From Fodinibacter sp963747405 (lineage in GTDB: Bacteria; Actinomycetota; Actinomycetes; Actinomycetales; Dermatophilaceae), in contig CAVVFG010000018.1 of the NCBI GenBank assembly GCA_963747405.1, forward strand, positions 174,698 to 238,697: 64,000 nucleotides of DNA, in the 5' to 3' direction. A model generated the notes under the pieces. The model was not told where the DNA came from. It ran no database searches and worked only from the letters and a program-made list of their open reading frames with translations. Of the stretch, positions 18,813 through 26,498 are shown piece after piece (position 1 is the first letter of the stretch; each line of letters opens with the position of its first letter). Both the position numbers and the translations under genes were made by a program.

Positions 18813-18885
18813 GCCCCCGTAGCTCAGCGGATAGAGCAAGAGCCTTCTAATCTCGAGGTCGCAGGTTCGAGTCCTGCCGGGGGCG
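18813..18885 (+). tRNA. tRNA-Arg, anticodon TCT
   Basis: The acceptor arms GCCCCCG and CGGGGGC pair, the T-arm is GCAGG-TTCGAGT-CCTGC, and the anticodon loop CTTCTAA gives TCT for AGA/AGG codons. The discriminator base is G and no CCA is encoded. The anticodon stem AGAGC/TCTCG has only three standard pairs: A27-G43 and C31-T39 are mismatched. A short hairpin follows directly. Confidence 0.88.
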
Positions 18886-18887
18886 CT

Positions 18888-18901
18888 GCCGAGAACTCGG
18901 C
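18888..18901 (+). terminator. Short hairpin after tRNA-Arg
   Basis: GCCGAG-AA-CTCGGC forms a six-base-pair stem immediately 3' of the tRNA, a likely terminator or processing signal. Confidence 0.5.
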
Positions 18902-19223
18902 CTGACCTGCACAGACACTGAATCGCCTCCCGGAGCGGGCCCTGGATGTGCCCCAATGGTGACCGGCCACGACGACTCGCAACATCCCACTCGCGGGCCC
19001 ACCTCGTCGCCTCAGCCAGCCCACGGCAGTCCGGCCCCAGAGCGGCAGTCCCGGACGATGGATGCCGCAGCGGCGAGCTGTCGCAGAAGGCGGATATGGA
19101 CCAGGACCAGGACCAGGACCAGGACCAGGACCGTGTGACGGAGGCCGGGACGCCATCGGCTCGCTGGTGACGCGGGCTTCTAGCGCGGTTGTCTAGATGA
19201 GCAACCCCTTGTGGGACATATCA
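18902..19223. other. Gene-free stretch between tRNA-Arg and hipBA
   Basis: No convincing gene is present. It holds a hexanucleotide microsatellite and becomes markedly AT-richer just before the hipBA operators. Its position 3' of a tRNA gene would suit an integration boundary, but no duplicate of the tRNA 3' end was found downstream. Confidence 0.5.
19098..19132. repeat. GGACCA hexanucleotide microsatellite
   Basis: Five complete GGACCA units and a partial sixth lie in tandem. In one frame they would encode an Asp-Gln run inside a small open frame, but I see no start signal supporting expression. Confidence 0.8.
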
Positions 19224-19241
19224 AGTATCATATTTGATACT
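19224..19241. promoter_or_regulatory. HipB operator 1
   Basis: AGTATCA-TATT-TGATACT is a perfect inverted repeat upstream of hipB. HipB homologues bind such palindromes as dimers to repress their own operon. Confidence 0.75.
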
Positions 19242-19254
19242 CTAAGCGCGTTTA

Positions 19255-19272
19255 AGCATCAGGTTTGATACT
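19255..19272. promoter_or_regulatory. HipB operator 2
   Basis: AGCATCA-GGTT-TGATACT is a copy of operator 1 with one arm mismatch, centred 31 bases away (about three helical turns), so two HipB dimers would sit on the same DNA face. It ends 11 bases before hipB. Confidence 0.72.
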
Positions 19273-19283
19273 TCGAGGAGCGC

Positions 19284-19610
19284 ATGATGGCGGGCACGAC
19301 GAGTGGGCGCACCCCCGTCGCGGTAGCGCGCGCTCTCGACGGACTGGGCAGGGACGTGACCACCTGGCGCAAGCTACGTCACCTGACGGTCGAGCAGGTC
19401 GCCGACCGTGCCGGTGTCAGCCGCAGCACCGTCCTGCGCCTTGAAGGCGGCCAGGGAGCCTCCTTGGAAAACCTGCTGCGGGTGGCTCGCGCACTGGGTG
19501 TGCTGGACCTGCTAACCAAGGCGCTCGACCCGTACGCGACCGATGTGGGTCGCCTCCGCGCCGACGAGGAACTCCCGACGAGGGTGCGCGCACGCGGAGC
19601 CGGCAGGTGA
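19284..19610 (+). CDS. hipB: HipB-type antitoxin, XRE-family DNA-binding protein
   Basis: A 108-residue protein with an XRE helix-turn-helix (about residues 27-80: WRKLRHLTVEQVADRAGVSRSTVLRLEGGQGASLENLLRVARALG shortened here to its core VEQVADRAGVSRSTVLRLE). It should neutralise HipA and bind the two upstream palindromes. The ATG at 19284 (or the next codon, also ATG) follows GAGGAG. Its last codons overlap the hipA start as GTGA, the usual toxin-antitoxin coupling. Base composition upstream is lower in GC than the surroundings, suggesting acquisition. Confidence 0.9.
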   Translation: MMAGTTSGRTPVAVARALDGLGRDVTTWRKLRHLTVEQVADRAGVSRSTVLRLEGGQGASLENLLRVARALGVLDLLTKALDPYATDVGRLRADEELPTRVRARGAGR

Positions 19611-20869
19611 GCGCCGTCGAGGTCTGGGTGTCCATCGGGGGCGTCGACGTGCGCGCCGGGACCCTGTACCCGCACCGCCGCCGCGGTGGGCGCGCCGAGA
19701 GCGCCAGCTTCGCCTACGTGGACGAGTACATCGCGAACCCGCACGCCTACTCACTGGAGCCGGGGCTGCCCCTCGAGGCCGGCGCCCACCAGAGCGCCAT
19801 CGGGCATCCGATGTTCGGCGCGTTCGGTGACTGCGCACCGGACCGATGGGGCCGGACTCTGGTGAAGCGGCGCGAGGCCGCCCAGGCCCGTGCCGAAGGC
19901 CGCGAACCGCTCAGCCTCGGCGAGATCGACTACCTCTTGGGGGTTCGCGACGACCTGCGACAGGGCGCGCTGCGCTTTCGCCACGGCGACGGCCCCTTCG
20001 AGGCACTGGAGGACCGCGGCGTCCCTGCCTTGACTGACCTGCCCGAACTGCTGACTCTCGCCGCGCGAGCCGATGTGGACTCGGCCGAGCTGTCGGACCT
20101 TCAGCGCCTCATCCGCGTCGGCAGCTCCCTCGGTGGGGCGCGGCCCAAAGCGCACGTTCGCGACGCCGACGGCAACCTCGCGATTGCCAAGTTCCCCAGT
20201 GCCGCACACGACACGTGGAACGTCATGGCGTGGGAGAAGGTCGCACTCGAGCTCGCCGCCCGGGCCGGAATCACCGTCCCACGAAGCGCCCTGCTCAACC
20301 TCGCTGACCGCAGCGTGCTAGTCGTGGACCGGTTCGACCGGACCCGCGAAGCCGACGGTGGACCCGCCGGCCGGGTCGGCTACGTCAGCGCGATGACGAT
20401 GCTCCAGTCCACCGACGGCGAGCAGGGCAGCTACTTGGAGATAGCAGAGGCCATCGAAATGCGCTCGTCCCACGCGACAGCGGACCTGCACCAGCTCTGG
20501 CGCCGGATCGTCTTCTCCATCCTCATCTCCAACAGCGACGACCATCTGCGCAACCACGGATTCCTCCACGAGGGCGGGGACACCTGGCGGCTGTCTCCGG
20601 CGTTCGACCTCAACCCGAACCCCGAACCAGGTAACAAGCACCTGAGCACGGCCATCGACCTCGGCGATGACACGGCGAGCGTCTCGCTCGCGCTCTCGGT
20701 GGCGGACTACTTCCGCCTCAGCGCCGAGGAGGCCAAAGAGGTCATCGCGCACGTTCAGACGGCCGTCTCGCACTGGGCGCCAGTCGCCCGGCAGTACGGC
20801 TTGTCCTCACCGGAGGTCACCGCCATGTCGTGGGCGTTCGACGCACACTCCGCGCGCGCGTCGATATAG
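19607..20869 (+). CDS. hipA: HipA-type serine/threonine kinase toxin
   Basis: A 420-residue HipA kinase. HipA toxins phosphorylate an aminoacyl-tRNA synthetase (GltX in E. coli) and cause growth arrest or persistence; the target here is unknown. Features are the HipA N-terminal domain (residues 1-110), the Ser/Gly-rich ATP loop SSLGGARPKA (173-182), LAIAKF with the ATP-contacting Lys (195), the catalytic NSDDHLRNH (309-317) and metal-binding DLNP (334-337). All kinase residues appear intact, so it is probably active. GTG at 19607 overlaps the hipB stop. The pair lies next to tRNA-Arg. Confidence 0.92.
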   Translation: MSAVEVWVSIGGVDVRAGTLYPHRRRGGRAESASFAYVDEYIANPHAYSLEPGLPLEAGAHQSAIGHPMFGAFGDCAPDRWGRTLVKRREAAQARAEGREPLSLGEIDYLLGVRDDLRQGALRFRHGDGPFEALEDRGVPALTDLPELLTLAARADVDSAELSDLQRLIRVGSSLGGARPKAHVRDADGNLAIAKFPSAAHDTWNVMAWEKVALELAARAGITVPRSALLNLADRSVLVVDRFDRTREADGGPAGRVGYVSAMTMLQSTDGEQGSYLEIAEAIEMRSSHATADLHQLWRRIVFSILISNSDDHLRNHGFLHEGGDTWRLSPAFDLNPNPEPGNKHLSTAIDLGDDTASVSLALSVADYFRLSAEEAKEVIAHVQTAVSHWAPVARQYGLSSPEVTAMSWAFDAHSARASI

Positions 20870-20990
20870 GCGCTGCGACCCCTGAGGCTTCAGCTCAGAC
20901 ACTCGCATCAAGCATGTCCGGTACGTCCGGCGGCGAATGCATGTCGCTGGGATCACTCACCCGGTCGCGACGTGCCGACCGACGGACCGC

Positions 20991-22250
20991 TCAGTCGGTA
21001 GCGGCGACCTGGCGGGTGCGGCGCAGCGCCAGCTCGGCCAGGGCAGCCGCGACGTCGGGCACGACCGCGTCATCGAAGGCCGCCCGCGGCGAGTGGTTGT
21101 CCTCGGCGACGCGGTGGTCGGCGTGCACGCACGCCGACACGTTGAGGTAGGCGCCCGGCACCTGCTCCAGCACGAACGACATGTCCTCGGAGCCGGCCTC
21201 CGGGTCGGGCATGTCGGCCCACCGGTCAGCCCCGAAGAGGTCGACCACCACCGCCTGCGCGAAGGCCTGCTCGTCGGGGTCGTTGACGGTGACCGGGTAG
21301 CCGTTGCCGATCTGCACCGACGCGGTCAGCCCGTGGGCGGCGGCGACGCCCTCGGCCACCCGGGTGACGACCTCGTGCGCCTTGGCCCGGTGCTCGGACG
21401 AGAACGTGCGCAGCGACGCCTCGATGACGGCGTGGTCGGGGATGACGTTGTTGACCGTGCCCGACGAGATCCGCCCGACCGTCAGCACCACCGGGTCCCA
21501 GATGCTGAACTGCCGGGTGACCGCGGTCTGGAACGCCAGCACGATCTCGCACGCCACCGGCACGGGATCCCGCGTGCGGTCGGGCGCCGAGCCGTGGCCA
21601 CCGAGGCCGTGCACGGTCACGACGACCTCGTCCGCGGCCGCCATGAGGGTGCCGGGCCGACCGAACCAGGTGCCGAACGGGTGGTCGGCGGCGTACACGT
21701 GCACGGCGTACGCGGCGTCGACCCGCCGCCCGGCCGCCTCGAGCAGACCCTCTCGGATCATCGGCTCGGCCCCACCCGGCCCCTCCTCGGCCGGCTGGAA
21801 CATCAGCACCACGTCGCCGACCAGGGCGTCGCGCAGCTCGTGCAGGATGCGAGCCGCCCCCACCAGCGCGGCCACGTGCAGGTCGTGCCCGCACGCATGC
21901 ATCCGGCCCGGCCGCTGCGAGACGTAGTCGACGTCGACCTGCTCGGTGACGGGCAGAGCGTCCATGTCGCCCCGTAGCAGCACCACCGGCCGCTCCCGCG
22001 ACGCCGGTGCCCGGCCACGCAGCACCGCCACCACCGAGCTGAGCGACGTCCCGAGGGTGACCTCGAGGTCGAGGCCGGCGAGCGCCTCGAGCACCGCCGC
22101 CTGGGTGTCGGGCAGGTGCAACCCCAGCTCGGGGATGCGGTGCAGCCGGCGCCGGAGGTCGACCAGCTGGGCGCCGATGCGGCGCGACACGGCGAGTGCG
22201 TCAGGAGCGTGCGAGCCCTCGGATCCGGGGGCGTCAGGAAGGTCGGGCAC
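20991..22250 (-). CDS. M20-family amidohydrolase
   Basis: A 419-residue M20D peptidase/amidohydrolase of the N-acyl-amino-acid amidohydrolase or hippurate hydrolase type. Visible are RRRLHRIPELGLHLPDTQ, RGDMDALPVTE, the metal ligands in HACGHDLHVA, the catalytic/metal EE in FQPAEEGPGG, and HGLGGHGSAPD in the dimerisation domain. It would cleave an acylated amino acid or small amide in the cytoplasm. The GTG at 22250 follows TAGTCT by seven bases, and that hexamer overlaps the stop codon of the upstream PrsW gene, so it has its own promoter in addition to possible read-through. Confidence 0.9.
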   Translation of the reverse strand: MPDLPDAPGSEGSHAPDALAVSRRIGAQLVDLRRRLHRIPELGLHLPDTQAAVLEALAGLDLEVTLGTSLSSVVAVLRGRAPASRERPVVLLRGDMDALPVTEQVDVDYVSQRPGRMHACGHDLHVAALVGAARILHELRDALVGDVVLMFQPAEEGPGGAEPMIREGLLEAAGRRVDAAYAVHVYAADHPFGTWFGRPGTLMAAADEVVVTVHGLGGHGSAPDRTRDPVPVACEIVLAFQTAVTRQFSIWDPVVLTVGRISSGTVNNVIPDHAVIEASLRTFSSEHRAKAHEVVTRVAEGVAAAHGLTASVQIGNGYPVTVNDPDEQAFAQAVVVDLFGADRWADMPDPEAGSEDMSFVLEQVPGAYLNVSACVHADHRVAEDNHSPRAAFDDAVVPDVAAALAELALRRTRQVAATD

Positions 22251-22257
22251 AGGCCCG

Positions 22258-22263
22258 AGACTA
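22258..22263 (-). promoter_or_regulatory. Leaderless -10 (TAGTCT)
   Basis: TAGTCT lies seven bases upstream of the M20 gene; its first three bases are the TAG stop of the PrsW gene. Confidence 0.55.
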
Positions 22264-23424
22264 GCCACCCGGCATCCCGACGAACTGGGCGCGCCGCAGG
22301 CGCAGCGCCTCGAGCAGCTCGCGCTCGTGCGCGAGCGCGTGCTCGTCGGCGGCCGAGTGGTACATCCGCCGCCGCAGCAGCGCGAGCTCGCTCGCCGTGT
22401 CCTGGAAGGAGCGCATCGCCGCCAGCCCCGCTCGGCCGGTGTTGGCCCGCGCCCAGGCCCGGGCCTCGCGGCGCCGGGGCATCGACGAGAGCATCGCCAC
22501 CTCGGCGGCCGAGAGCCACCCGGCATCCGCGTAGGGGCGCAGGAACTGCCCGATGAGGAGCCCCTCACGCCGACGCGTCCACACCACGAACCCGAGGAAC
22601 GCCACGAAGATCGGCACCTCGACGAGCAGGTAGACGACGACCATCCCGCGACCGCCGGAGACGGCCGCGAGGTTCCACAGCGCGTGGCTCAGCACCGCGA
22701 GCAGGTAGCCGAGCAGGGGCCCGAGGATGCGCGGCAGCCAGGTGCGGCTGGTCGCCGCGACGCCCACCCCGATCCCGAACAGCACGGTGAACATCGGGTG
22801 CGCGAAGGGCGAGAGCAGGCAGCGTGCGACGAAGGTGCCGGTGAGCGCCTCGCCGCCGCCGTCGACGTAGGCCTGCGCGAGGTAGTTGATGTTCTCGGTG
22901 AAGGCGAAGCCGGCAGCGCAGATGCCGGCGTAGACCATGCCGTCGGTGACGCCGTCGAACTCACGGCGCAGCACCCACCACACCAGCAGCACGAGGGCGC
23001 CCTTGGCGGCCTCCTCGACGAACGGGGCGACCAGCACCGCCGTCGTCTGCACGGCGCCCTCGCGGTCGGCGGCCGCCTCGAGCACCGAGATGGCGCCGGT
23101 GTTGAACACCGCCGCGACGACGGCCGCGACGAGGGAGCCCCACAGGAACGCCAGGAGCAGGTAGCGGGTGGGCTCGGACTCGAAGCGGTCGAGCCACAAG
23201 AACGTGGGGATGACGATGCCGAGCGGCACCAGCGCCACGGCCAGCGCGAGCAGGGCCGTCTGCACGCCGAACGCCGCCCCCAGGTAGCCGGACACCACCA
23301 GGGCCGACAGGAGGAACCCGACGGCGGCGACCCCGGTGAGCAGCCACCCCCGCAGGGCCGGCCGGGTCGTGGGGTCGCGCCGGGTGGCCAGCTCCGGCGG
23401 GCGCTGCGCGAGGTCCCCACTCAT
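22261..23424 (-). CDS. PrsW-family intramembrane metalloprotease
   Basis: A 387-residue polytopic membrane protein with about eight hydrophobic segments in its first 270 residues and a basic soluble C-terminus. The PrsW signatures are present: FVEEAAKG (Glu-Glu), FAFTENINY, and conserved His in SPFAHPMFT and LSHALWN. PrsW proteases cleave anti-sigma factors or other membrane proteins at site 1; no anti-sigma gene is nearby, so the substrate is unknown. The ATG at 23424 lies eight bases from TAGGGT and divergently faces orn. Confidence 0.9.
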   Translation of the reverse strand: MSGDLAQRPPELATRRDPTTRPALRGWLLTGVAAVGFLLSALVVSGYLGAAFGVQTALLALAVALVPLGIVIPTFLWLDRFESEPTRYLLLAFLWGSLVAAVVAAVFNTGAISVLEAAADREGAVQTTAVLVAPFVEEAAKGALVLLVWWVLRREFDGVTDGMVYAGICAAGFAFTENINYLAQAYVDGGGEALTGTFVARCLLSPFAHPMFTVLFGIGVGVAATSRTWLPRILGPLLGYLLAVLSHALWNLAAVSGGRGMVVVYLLVEVPIFVAFLGFVVWTRRREGLLIGQFLRPYADAGWLSAAEVAMLSSMPRRREARAWARANTGRAGLAAMRSFQDTASELALLRRRMYHSAADEHALAHERELLEALRLRRAQFVGMPGG

Positions 23425-23432
23425 GGCACGCG

Positions 23433-23438
23433 ACCCTA
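23433..23438 (-). promoter_or_regulatory. Leaderless -10 (TAGGGT)
   Basis: TAGGGT lies eight bases upstream of the PrsW ATG at 23424. Confidence 0.55.
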
Positions 23439-23481
23439 GTGCAGCGCACCGTCCGGGGACGGCCCGTCGCCCACCGCGCCC

Positions 23482-23487
23482 TAGCAT
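23482..23487 (+). promoter_or_regulatory. Leaderless -10 (TAGCAT)
   Basis: TAGCAT lies seven bases upstream of the orn ATG at 23495. Confidence 0.6.
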
Positions 23488-23494
23488 GGCCCCC

Positions 23495-24154
23495 ATGACC
23501 ACCCCGGCGACCGACCGCGCCCACACCGACCGCATCGTCTGGATCGACTGCGAGATGACCGGGCTGTCCCTCGAGGCCGACGCGCTCGTGGAGGTGGCGG
23601 CCCTGGTCACCGACTACGAGCTCACCGTGCTCGGCACCGGGGTCGACGTCGTCATCCGGCCGCCCGATGCCGCGCTGGCCCAGATGGGCGACTTCGTGCG
23701 CGAGATGCACACCGGCTCGGGGCTGCTCGACGTGCTCGCCGAGGGCACCACCCTCGAGCAGGCCCAGACAATGGTGCTCGACTACGTCAGGGAGTGGGTT
23801 CCCGAGCCGAGCAAGGCCCCGCTGGGTGGCAACACCGTGGCCACCGACCGGGCCTTCCTGGCCCGCGACATGCCCGAGCTGGAGTCCTACCTGCACTACC
23901 GCATCATCGACGTGTCCTCCATCAAGGAGCTCTCCCGCCGGTGGTTCCCGCGCGCCTACTTCGCCTCCCCGACCAAGAGCGGCGGGCACCGCGCGCTCGC
24001 CGACATCCGCGAGTCGATCGCCGAGCTGCGCTACTACCGCGAGGCCGTCTTCGTGCCACCCCCCGGGCCCTCGACCGAGCAGGCCCGCAGCATCGCCGCA
24101 CGCCACCTCGTCGACCACTCCGCACCGGGCGTGGTCGGGAGCACCCCCGAGTAA
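23495..24154 (+). CDS. orn: Oligoribonuclease
   Basis: A 219-residue DEDDh 3'-5' exonuclease that degrades diribonucleotides, including pGpG from cyclic-di-GMP turnover. Motifs are WIDCEMTGL (Asp and Glu of Exo I, near residues 17-25), the Exo II region GNTVATDRAFLARDMPELE, and Exo III GGHRALADIRESI with the catalytic His and Asp. The start is fixed by the leaderless hexamer. Compared with the E. coli enzyme it carries a C-terminal extension of about 30 residues (PPPGPSTEQARSIAARHLVD), as usual in actinobacteria. Confidence 0.97.
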   Translation: MTTPATDRAHTDRIVWIDCEMTGLSLEADALVEVAALVTDYELTVLGTGVDVVIRPPDAALAQMGDFVREMHTGSGLLDVLAEGTTLEQAQTMVLDYVREWVPEPSKAPLGGNTVATDRAFLARDMPELESYLHYRIIDVSSIKELSRRWFPRAYFASPTKSGGHRALADIRESIAELRYYREAVFVPPPGPSTEQARSIAARHLVDHSAPGVVGSTPE

Positions 24155-24158
24155 CCGG

Positions 24159-24164
24159 TACGAT
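24159..24164 (+). promoter_or_regulatory. Promoter -10 candidate for tRNA-His
   Basis: TACGAT matches TANNNT and lies 51 bases before the tRNA. Confidence 0.4.
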
Positions 24165-24215
24165 GGTTCGCGCTACGGGCGCACCGACATCCTCGGATGC
24201 CGGGCGCCCGTCGTG

Positions 24216-24288
24216 GTGGGTGTAGCTCAGCTGGTAGAGCACCTGGTTGTGGTCCAGGTGGCCGCGGGTTCAAGTCCCGTCACTCACC
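24216..24288 (+). tRNA. tRNA-His, anticodon GTG
   Basis: Acceptor GTGGGTG pairs with CACTCAC, the anticodon arm is CCTGG-TTGTGGT-CCAGG and the T-arm GCGGG-TTCAAGT-CCCGT. A G at 24215 provides the characteristic G-1 of tRNA-His. No CCA is encoded. Confidence 0.95.
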
Positions 24289-24425
24289 CCACGGAGTCGC
24301 TGCAGGTCTGCGCCGCTCCACCGGGCGGCCCCCACCGGGGGTCGCCCGGCGTCATCCGCCCGCGCCGCGCCGCGATCTCCCTCGATTTCCGGAACTGTTC
24401 CTCGATCCGCCGACGGTTTGCGATC

Positions 24426-25130
24426 ATGGTGCGCATGCTCTCCCGCCGTGTCGCGACCATCGTCACCCTCGTCATCGTCACCGCCTTCGTGGTGGTGTCG
24501 GTCGCGCCCGCGTTCGCGGCGACGCCCGCGGTGCTCCCGCAGCACACCGAGCTGCTCGGCTCGACACCCAAGGACGGGAGCTCGGTCAAGACCGCCGAGG
24601 TGGTGACCCTGAAGTTCAGCGAGGACGTCAACCCCGACTTCGTGACCGTGCAGGTGGCCGGTCCCTCGGGGGATGAGACCGGCGGGGACGCCACGATCGA
24701 CGGTGGCACCGTCACCCAGCCGCTGGTCGGCGACCTGGCGGCCGGCCAGCACGTCGTGACCTACCGCGTGGTCAGCACCGACGGCCACCCGGTCTCGGGA
24801 ACCGTGACGTTCACGACCACCGCCGGCCCGGCATCCGCGTCACCGACGGCGAGCGTCTCGGCGACCCCCACGACGGCCACCCCCACCCCCGAACCGACCA
24901 CCTCGCTCGAGGCCTCGCCGCAGCCCACCATCACCGCCGCCCCCACGTCCCAGGAGTCCGGCGGCGGCCTCCCCGCGTGGGTGATCGTCGTGGCGGTCGC
25001 GCTCCTGGCCGCCCTGGCCCTGGGCGCCGTCTGGCGCAGCCGCGGAGGCCGGCCGGCGGATGCCGGGGTGGGCGCCGGCGGGGGCGCCGACGAGGCCCCC
25101 GCCGCCGACCCCGACGGCACCCACCGGTGA
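24426..25130 (+). CDS. CopC-domain protein with C-terminal membrane anchor
   Basis: A 234-residue exported protein. A signal peptide (basic MVRMLSRR, hydrophobic run, cleavage near AFA) precedes a CopC beta-barrel: LPQHTELLGSTPKDGSSV, LKFSEDVNPDFVTV and VVSTDGHPVSGTVTF. The two His in these segments match copper-ligand positions of CopC/YobA proteins. A Ser/Thr/Pro linker leads to one transmembrane helix (LPAWVIVVAVALLAALALG) and a short tail. It probably binds copper at the outer membrane face; a CopD partner is not adjacent. A later ATG at 24435 is also possible as the start. Confidence 0.87.
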   Translation: MVRMLSRRVATIVTLVIVTAFVVVSVAPAFAATPAVLPQHTELLGSTPKDGSSVKTAEVVTLKFSEDVNPDFVTVQVAGPSGDETGGDATIDGGTVTQPLVGDLAAGQHVVTYRVVSTDGHPVSGTVTFTTTAGPASASPTASVSATPTTATPTPEPTTSLEASPQPTITAAPTSQESGGGLPAWVIVVAVALLAALALGAVWRSRGGRPADAGVGAGGGADEAPAADPDGTHR

Positions 25131-25177
25131 CGAGGCCCTGCGAGCCGACCGATTTCGCCGGGATGCCGGGCGGCTGC

Positions 25178-25183
25178 TAATGT
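25178..25183 (+). promoter_or_regulatory. Promoter -10 for tRNA-Lys
   Basis: TAATGT ends nine bases before the tRNA, consistent with transcription beginning almost at the mature 5' end. Confidence 0.5.
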
Positions 25184-25192
25184 CTCCGTCGC

Positions 25193-25268
<76 letters not shown>

Positions 25269-25273
25269 CACGT

Positions 25274-25295
25274 GGCCCCCCGACACCGGGGGGCC
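25274..25295 (+). terminator. tRNA-Lys terminator
   Basis: GGCCCCCC-GACACC-GGGGGGCC forms a perfect eight-base-pair stem just after the tRNA. Confidence 0.75.
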
Positions 25296-25348
25296 TCGTC
25301 CGTTCACGGCCGGCCGCCGGTAGCGCGGGCAGCCGGCCGGTCAGGTCG

Positions 25349-25675
25349 TCAGGAGCGGCTCAGCCGGCGATAGATGAGCCACCCGCCGACGACCGCCACG
25401 ACCGCGACGGCTGCGGCGATCCGCTCGACCCGCAGGTCGCCCTCGGGGGTGGTGGCGACGTCGGCGAAGCGCGCCTTCGCGGCCTCGGTCTGCCGGTTGA
25501 GGATGGTCTTCGGGCTGACCCGGTGGGTGAGCTCGTCGATGGTCTGGGCCAGGCGTTCGCGGCGGGCCGAGATCTCGGCTTCGAGCGCCGGGATGGAGAC
25601 GGGCGCCGGGGCGGCGGCCGCACCGGCTGCGGAGGTGGAGGTGGTGGCGCCGGAGGCGGCGGGCTGGGTGCTCAT
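25349..25675 (-). CDS. DUF3618-type small membrane protein
   Basis: A 108-residue protein. After an Ala/Thr/Ser-rich N-terminus comes an amphipathic stretch (ALEAEISARRERLAQTIDELTHRVSPKTIL, core LAQTIDELTHRVSP) that defines the DUF3618 family, and a single C-terminal transmembrane helix (AAAVAVVAVVGGWLIYRRL). I chose the ATG at 25675 because GAGGAA precedes it. It starts eight bases after the end of bcp and is probably co-transcribed. Function is unknown; DUF3618 proteins often accompany phage-shock or membrane-stress genes, which is only a weak hint here. Confidence 0.8.
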   Translation of the reverse strand: MSTQPAASGATTSTSAAGAAAAPAPVSIPALEAEISARRERLAQTIDELTHRVSPKTILNRQTEAAKARFADVATTPEGDLRVERIAAAVAVVAVVGGWLIYRRLSRS

Positions 25676-25682
25676 GGGTTCC

Positions 25683-26153
25683 TCACTCGAGTCCGAGGTC
25701 GCGGCGGAGCTTGGCCACGTGGCCGGTGGCCTTGACGTTGTAGAAGGTGTGCGAGACCTGGCCGGCCTCGTCGACGACGACGGTGCTGCGGATGACACCC
25801 TGCACGGTCTTGCCGTACATCTTCTTCTCCCCGAAGGCGCCCCACCGGTTCATCACCGTGCGGTCGGCGTCGGACAGCAGTGTGACGGTGAGCCCCTCCT
25901 TGTCGCGGAACTTCGCGAGCTTCGCGGGGGCGTCGGGCGAGATGCCGAGCACGGTGTAGCCGTCGGCCCTGAGCGACTCCAGCGAGTCGCTGAAGTCGCA
26001 GGCCTGCGTCGTGCACCCCGGGGTCATCGCCGCCGGGTAGAAGTAGACGATCACCTTGCCGCCGCGCAGGTCGCCGAGGGTCACCGGCGAGCCGGTGCCG
26101 TCGGGCAGCGTGAAGTCGGGGGCGGTGTCGCCGGGGCTGAGCCGGTCACCCAC
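25683..26153 (-). CDS. bcp: Thioredoxin-dependent peroxiredoxin, Bcp/PrxQ type
   Basis: A 156-residue cytoplasmic peroxidase. The active-site segment PAAMTPGCTTQACDF holds the peroxidatic Cys and the resolving Cys five residues later, the atypical 2-Cys arrangement of Bcp. APDFTLPDG and the C-terminal STVVVDEAGQV are also typical. It reduces H2O2 and lipid or thymine hydroperoxides with thioredoxin. The GTG at 26153 has AGGAGG six bases upstream; TAGGTT at 26192-26197 on the minus strand is a suitable -10. DUF3618 follows immediately. Confidence 0.95.
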   Translation of the reverse strand: MGDRLSPGDTAPDFTLPDGTGSPVTLGDLRGGKVIVYFYPAAMTPGCTTQACDFSDSLESLRADGYTVLGISPDAPAKLAKFRDKEGLTVTLLSDADRTVMNRWGAFGEKKMYGKTVQGVIRSTVVVDEAGQVSHTFYNVKATGHVAKLRRDLGLE

Positions 26154-26191
26154 GTGAGGCCTCCTGGGTCGTGTCGTCGATGCTGACGCAC

Positions 26192-26197
26192 AACCTA
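26192..26197 (-). promoter_or_regulatory. -10 candidate for bcp
   Basis: TAGGTT lies 38 bases upstream of the bcp GTG, giving a leader that includes the AGGAGG ribosome-binding site. Confidence 0.45.
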
Positions 26198-26385
26198 CCC
26201 CGGTGGGGCGCCGGCTACCGTCGGCGGCGTGACCGACGACCATCACACCGGGGGTGGGCCCGCGGGGCGGGGACACCGTCGCCGTCGTCACCCGCCCCCC
26301 AGCGTGGTCGACCTGCTGACGGCCACCCTGGCAGCACAGCGCTGCTGCCCACTCCACCACGGCGGCCGCCGGGGCCGTGCACCGG

Positions 26386-26467
26386 TGCGCAAGGCGGGAC
26401 TCGAACCCGCACGCCCGAGGGCACCAGGACCTAAACCTGGCGCGTCTGCCAGTTCCGCCACTTGCGC
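26386..26467 (-). tRNA. tRNA-Leu, anticodon TAG
   Basis: On the minus strand acceptor GCGCAAG pairs with CTTGCGC, the anticodon arm is CCAGG-TTTAGGT-CCTGG, and a GCCCTCGGGC variable arm makes it a class II tRNA. T-arm loop TTCGAGT is present. CCA is not encoded. Confidence 0.94.
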
Positions 26468-26498
26468 GCAGGCCAAGGGTAGGCGGTGCGGCGCCGGC

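Noticed and set aside
18946..19170. Small ORF with an Asp-Gln repeat peptide
   Set aside because: No ribosome-binding site; the peptide follows from the GGACCA microsatellite and the frame starts inside the region after tRNA-Arg.
18813..20990. Integrated island with tRNA att duplication
   Set aside because: I looked for a second copy of the tRNA-Arg 3' end after hipA and found none, nor an integrase gene.
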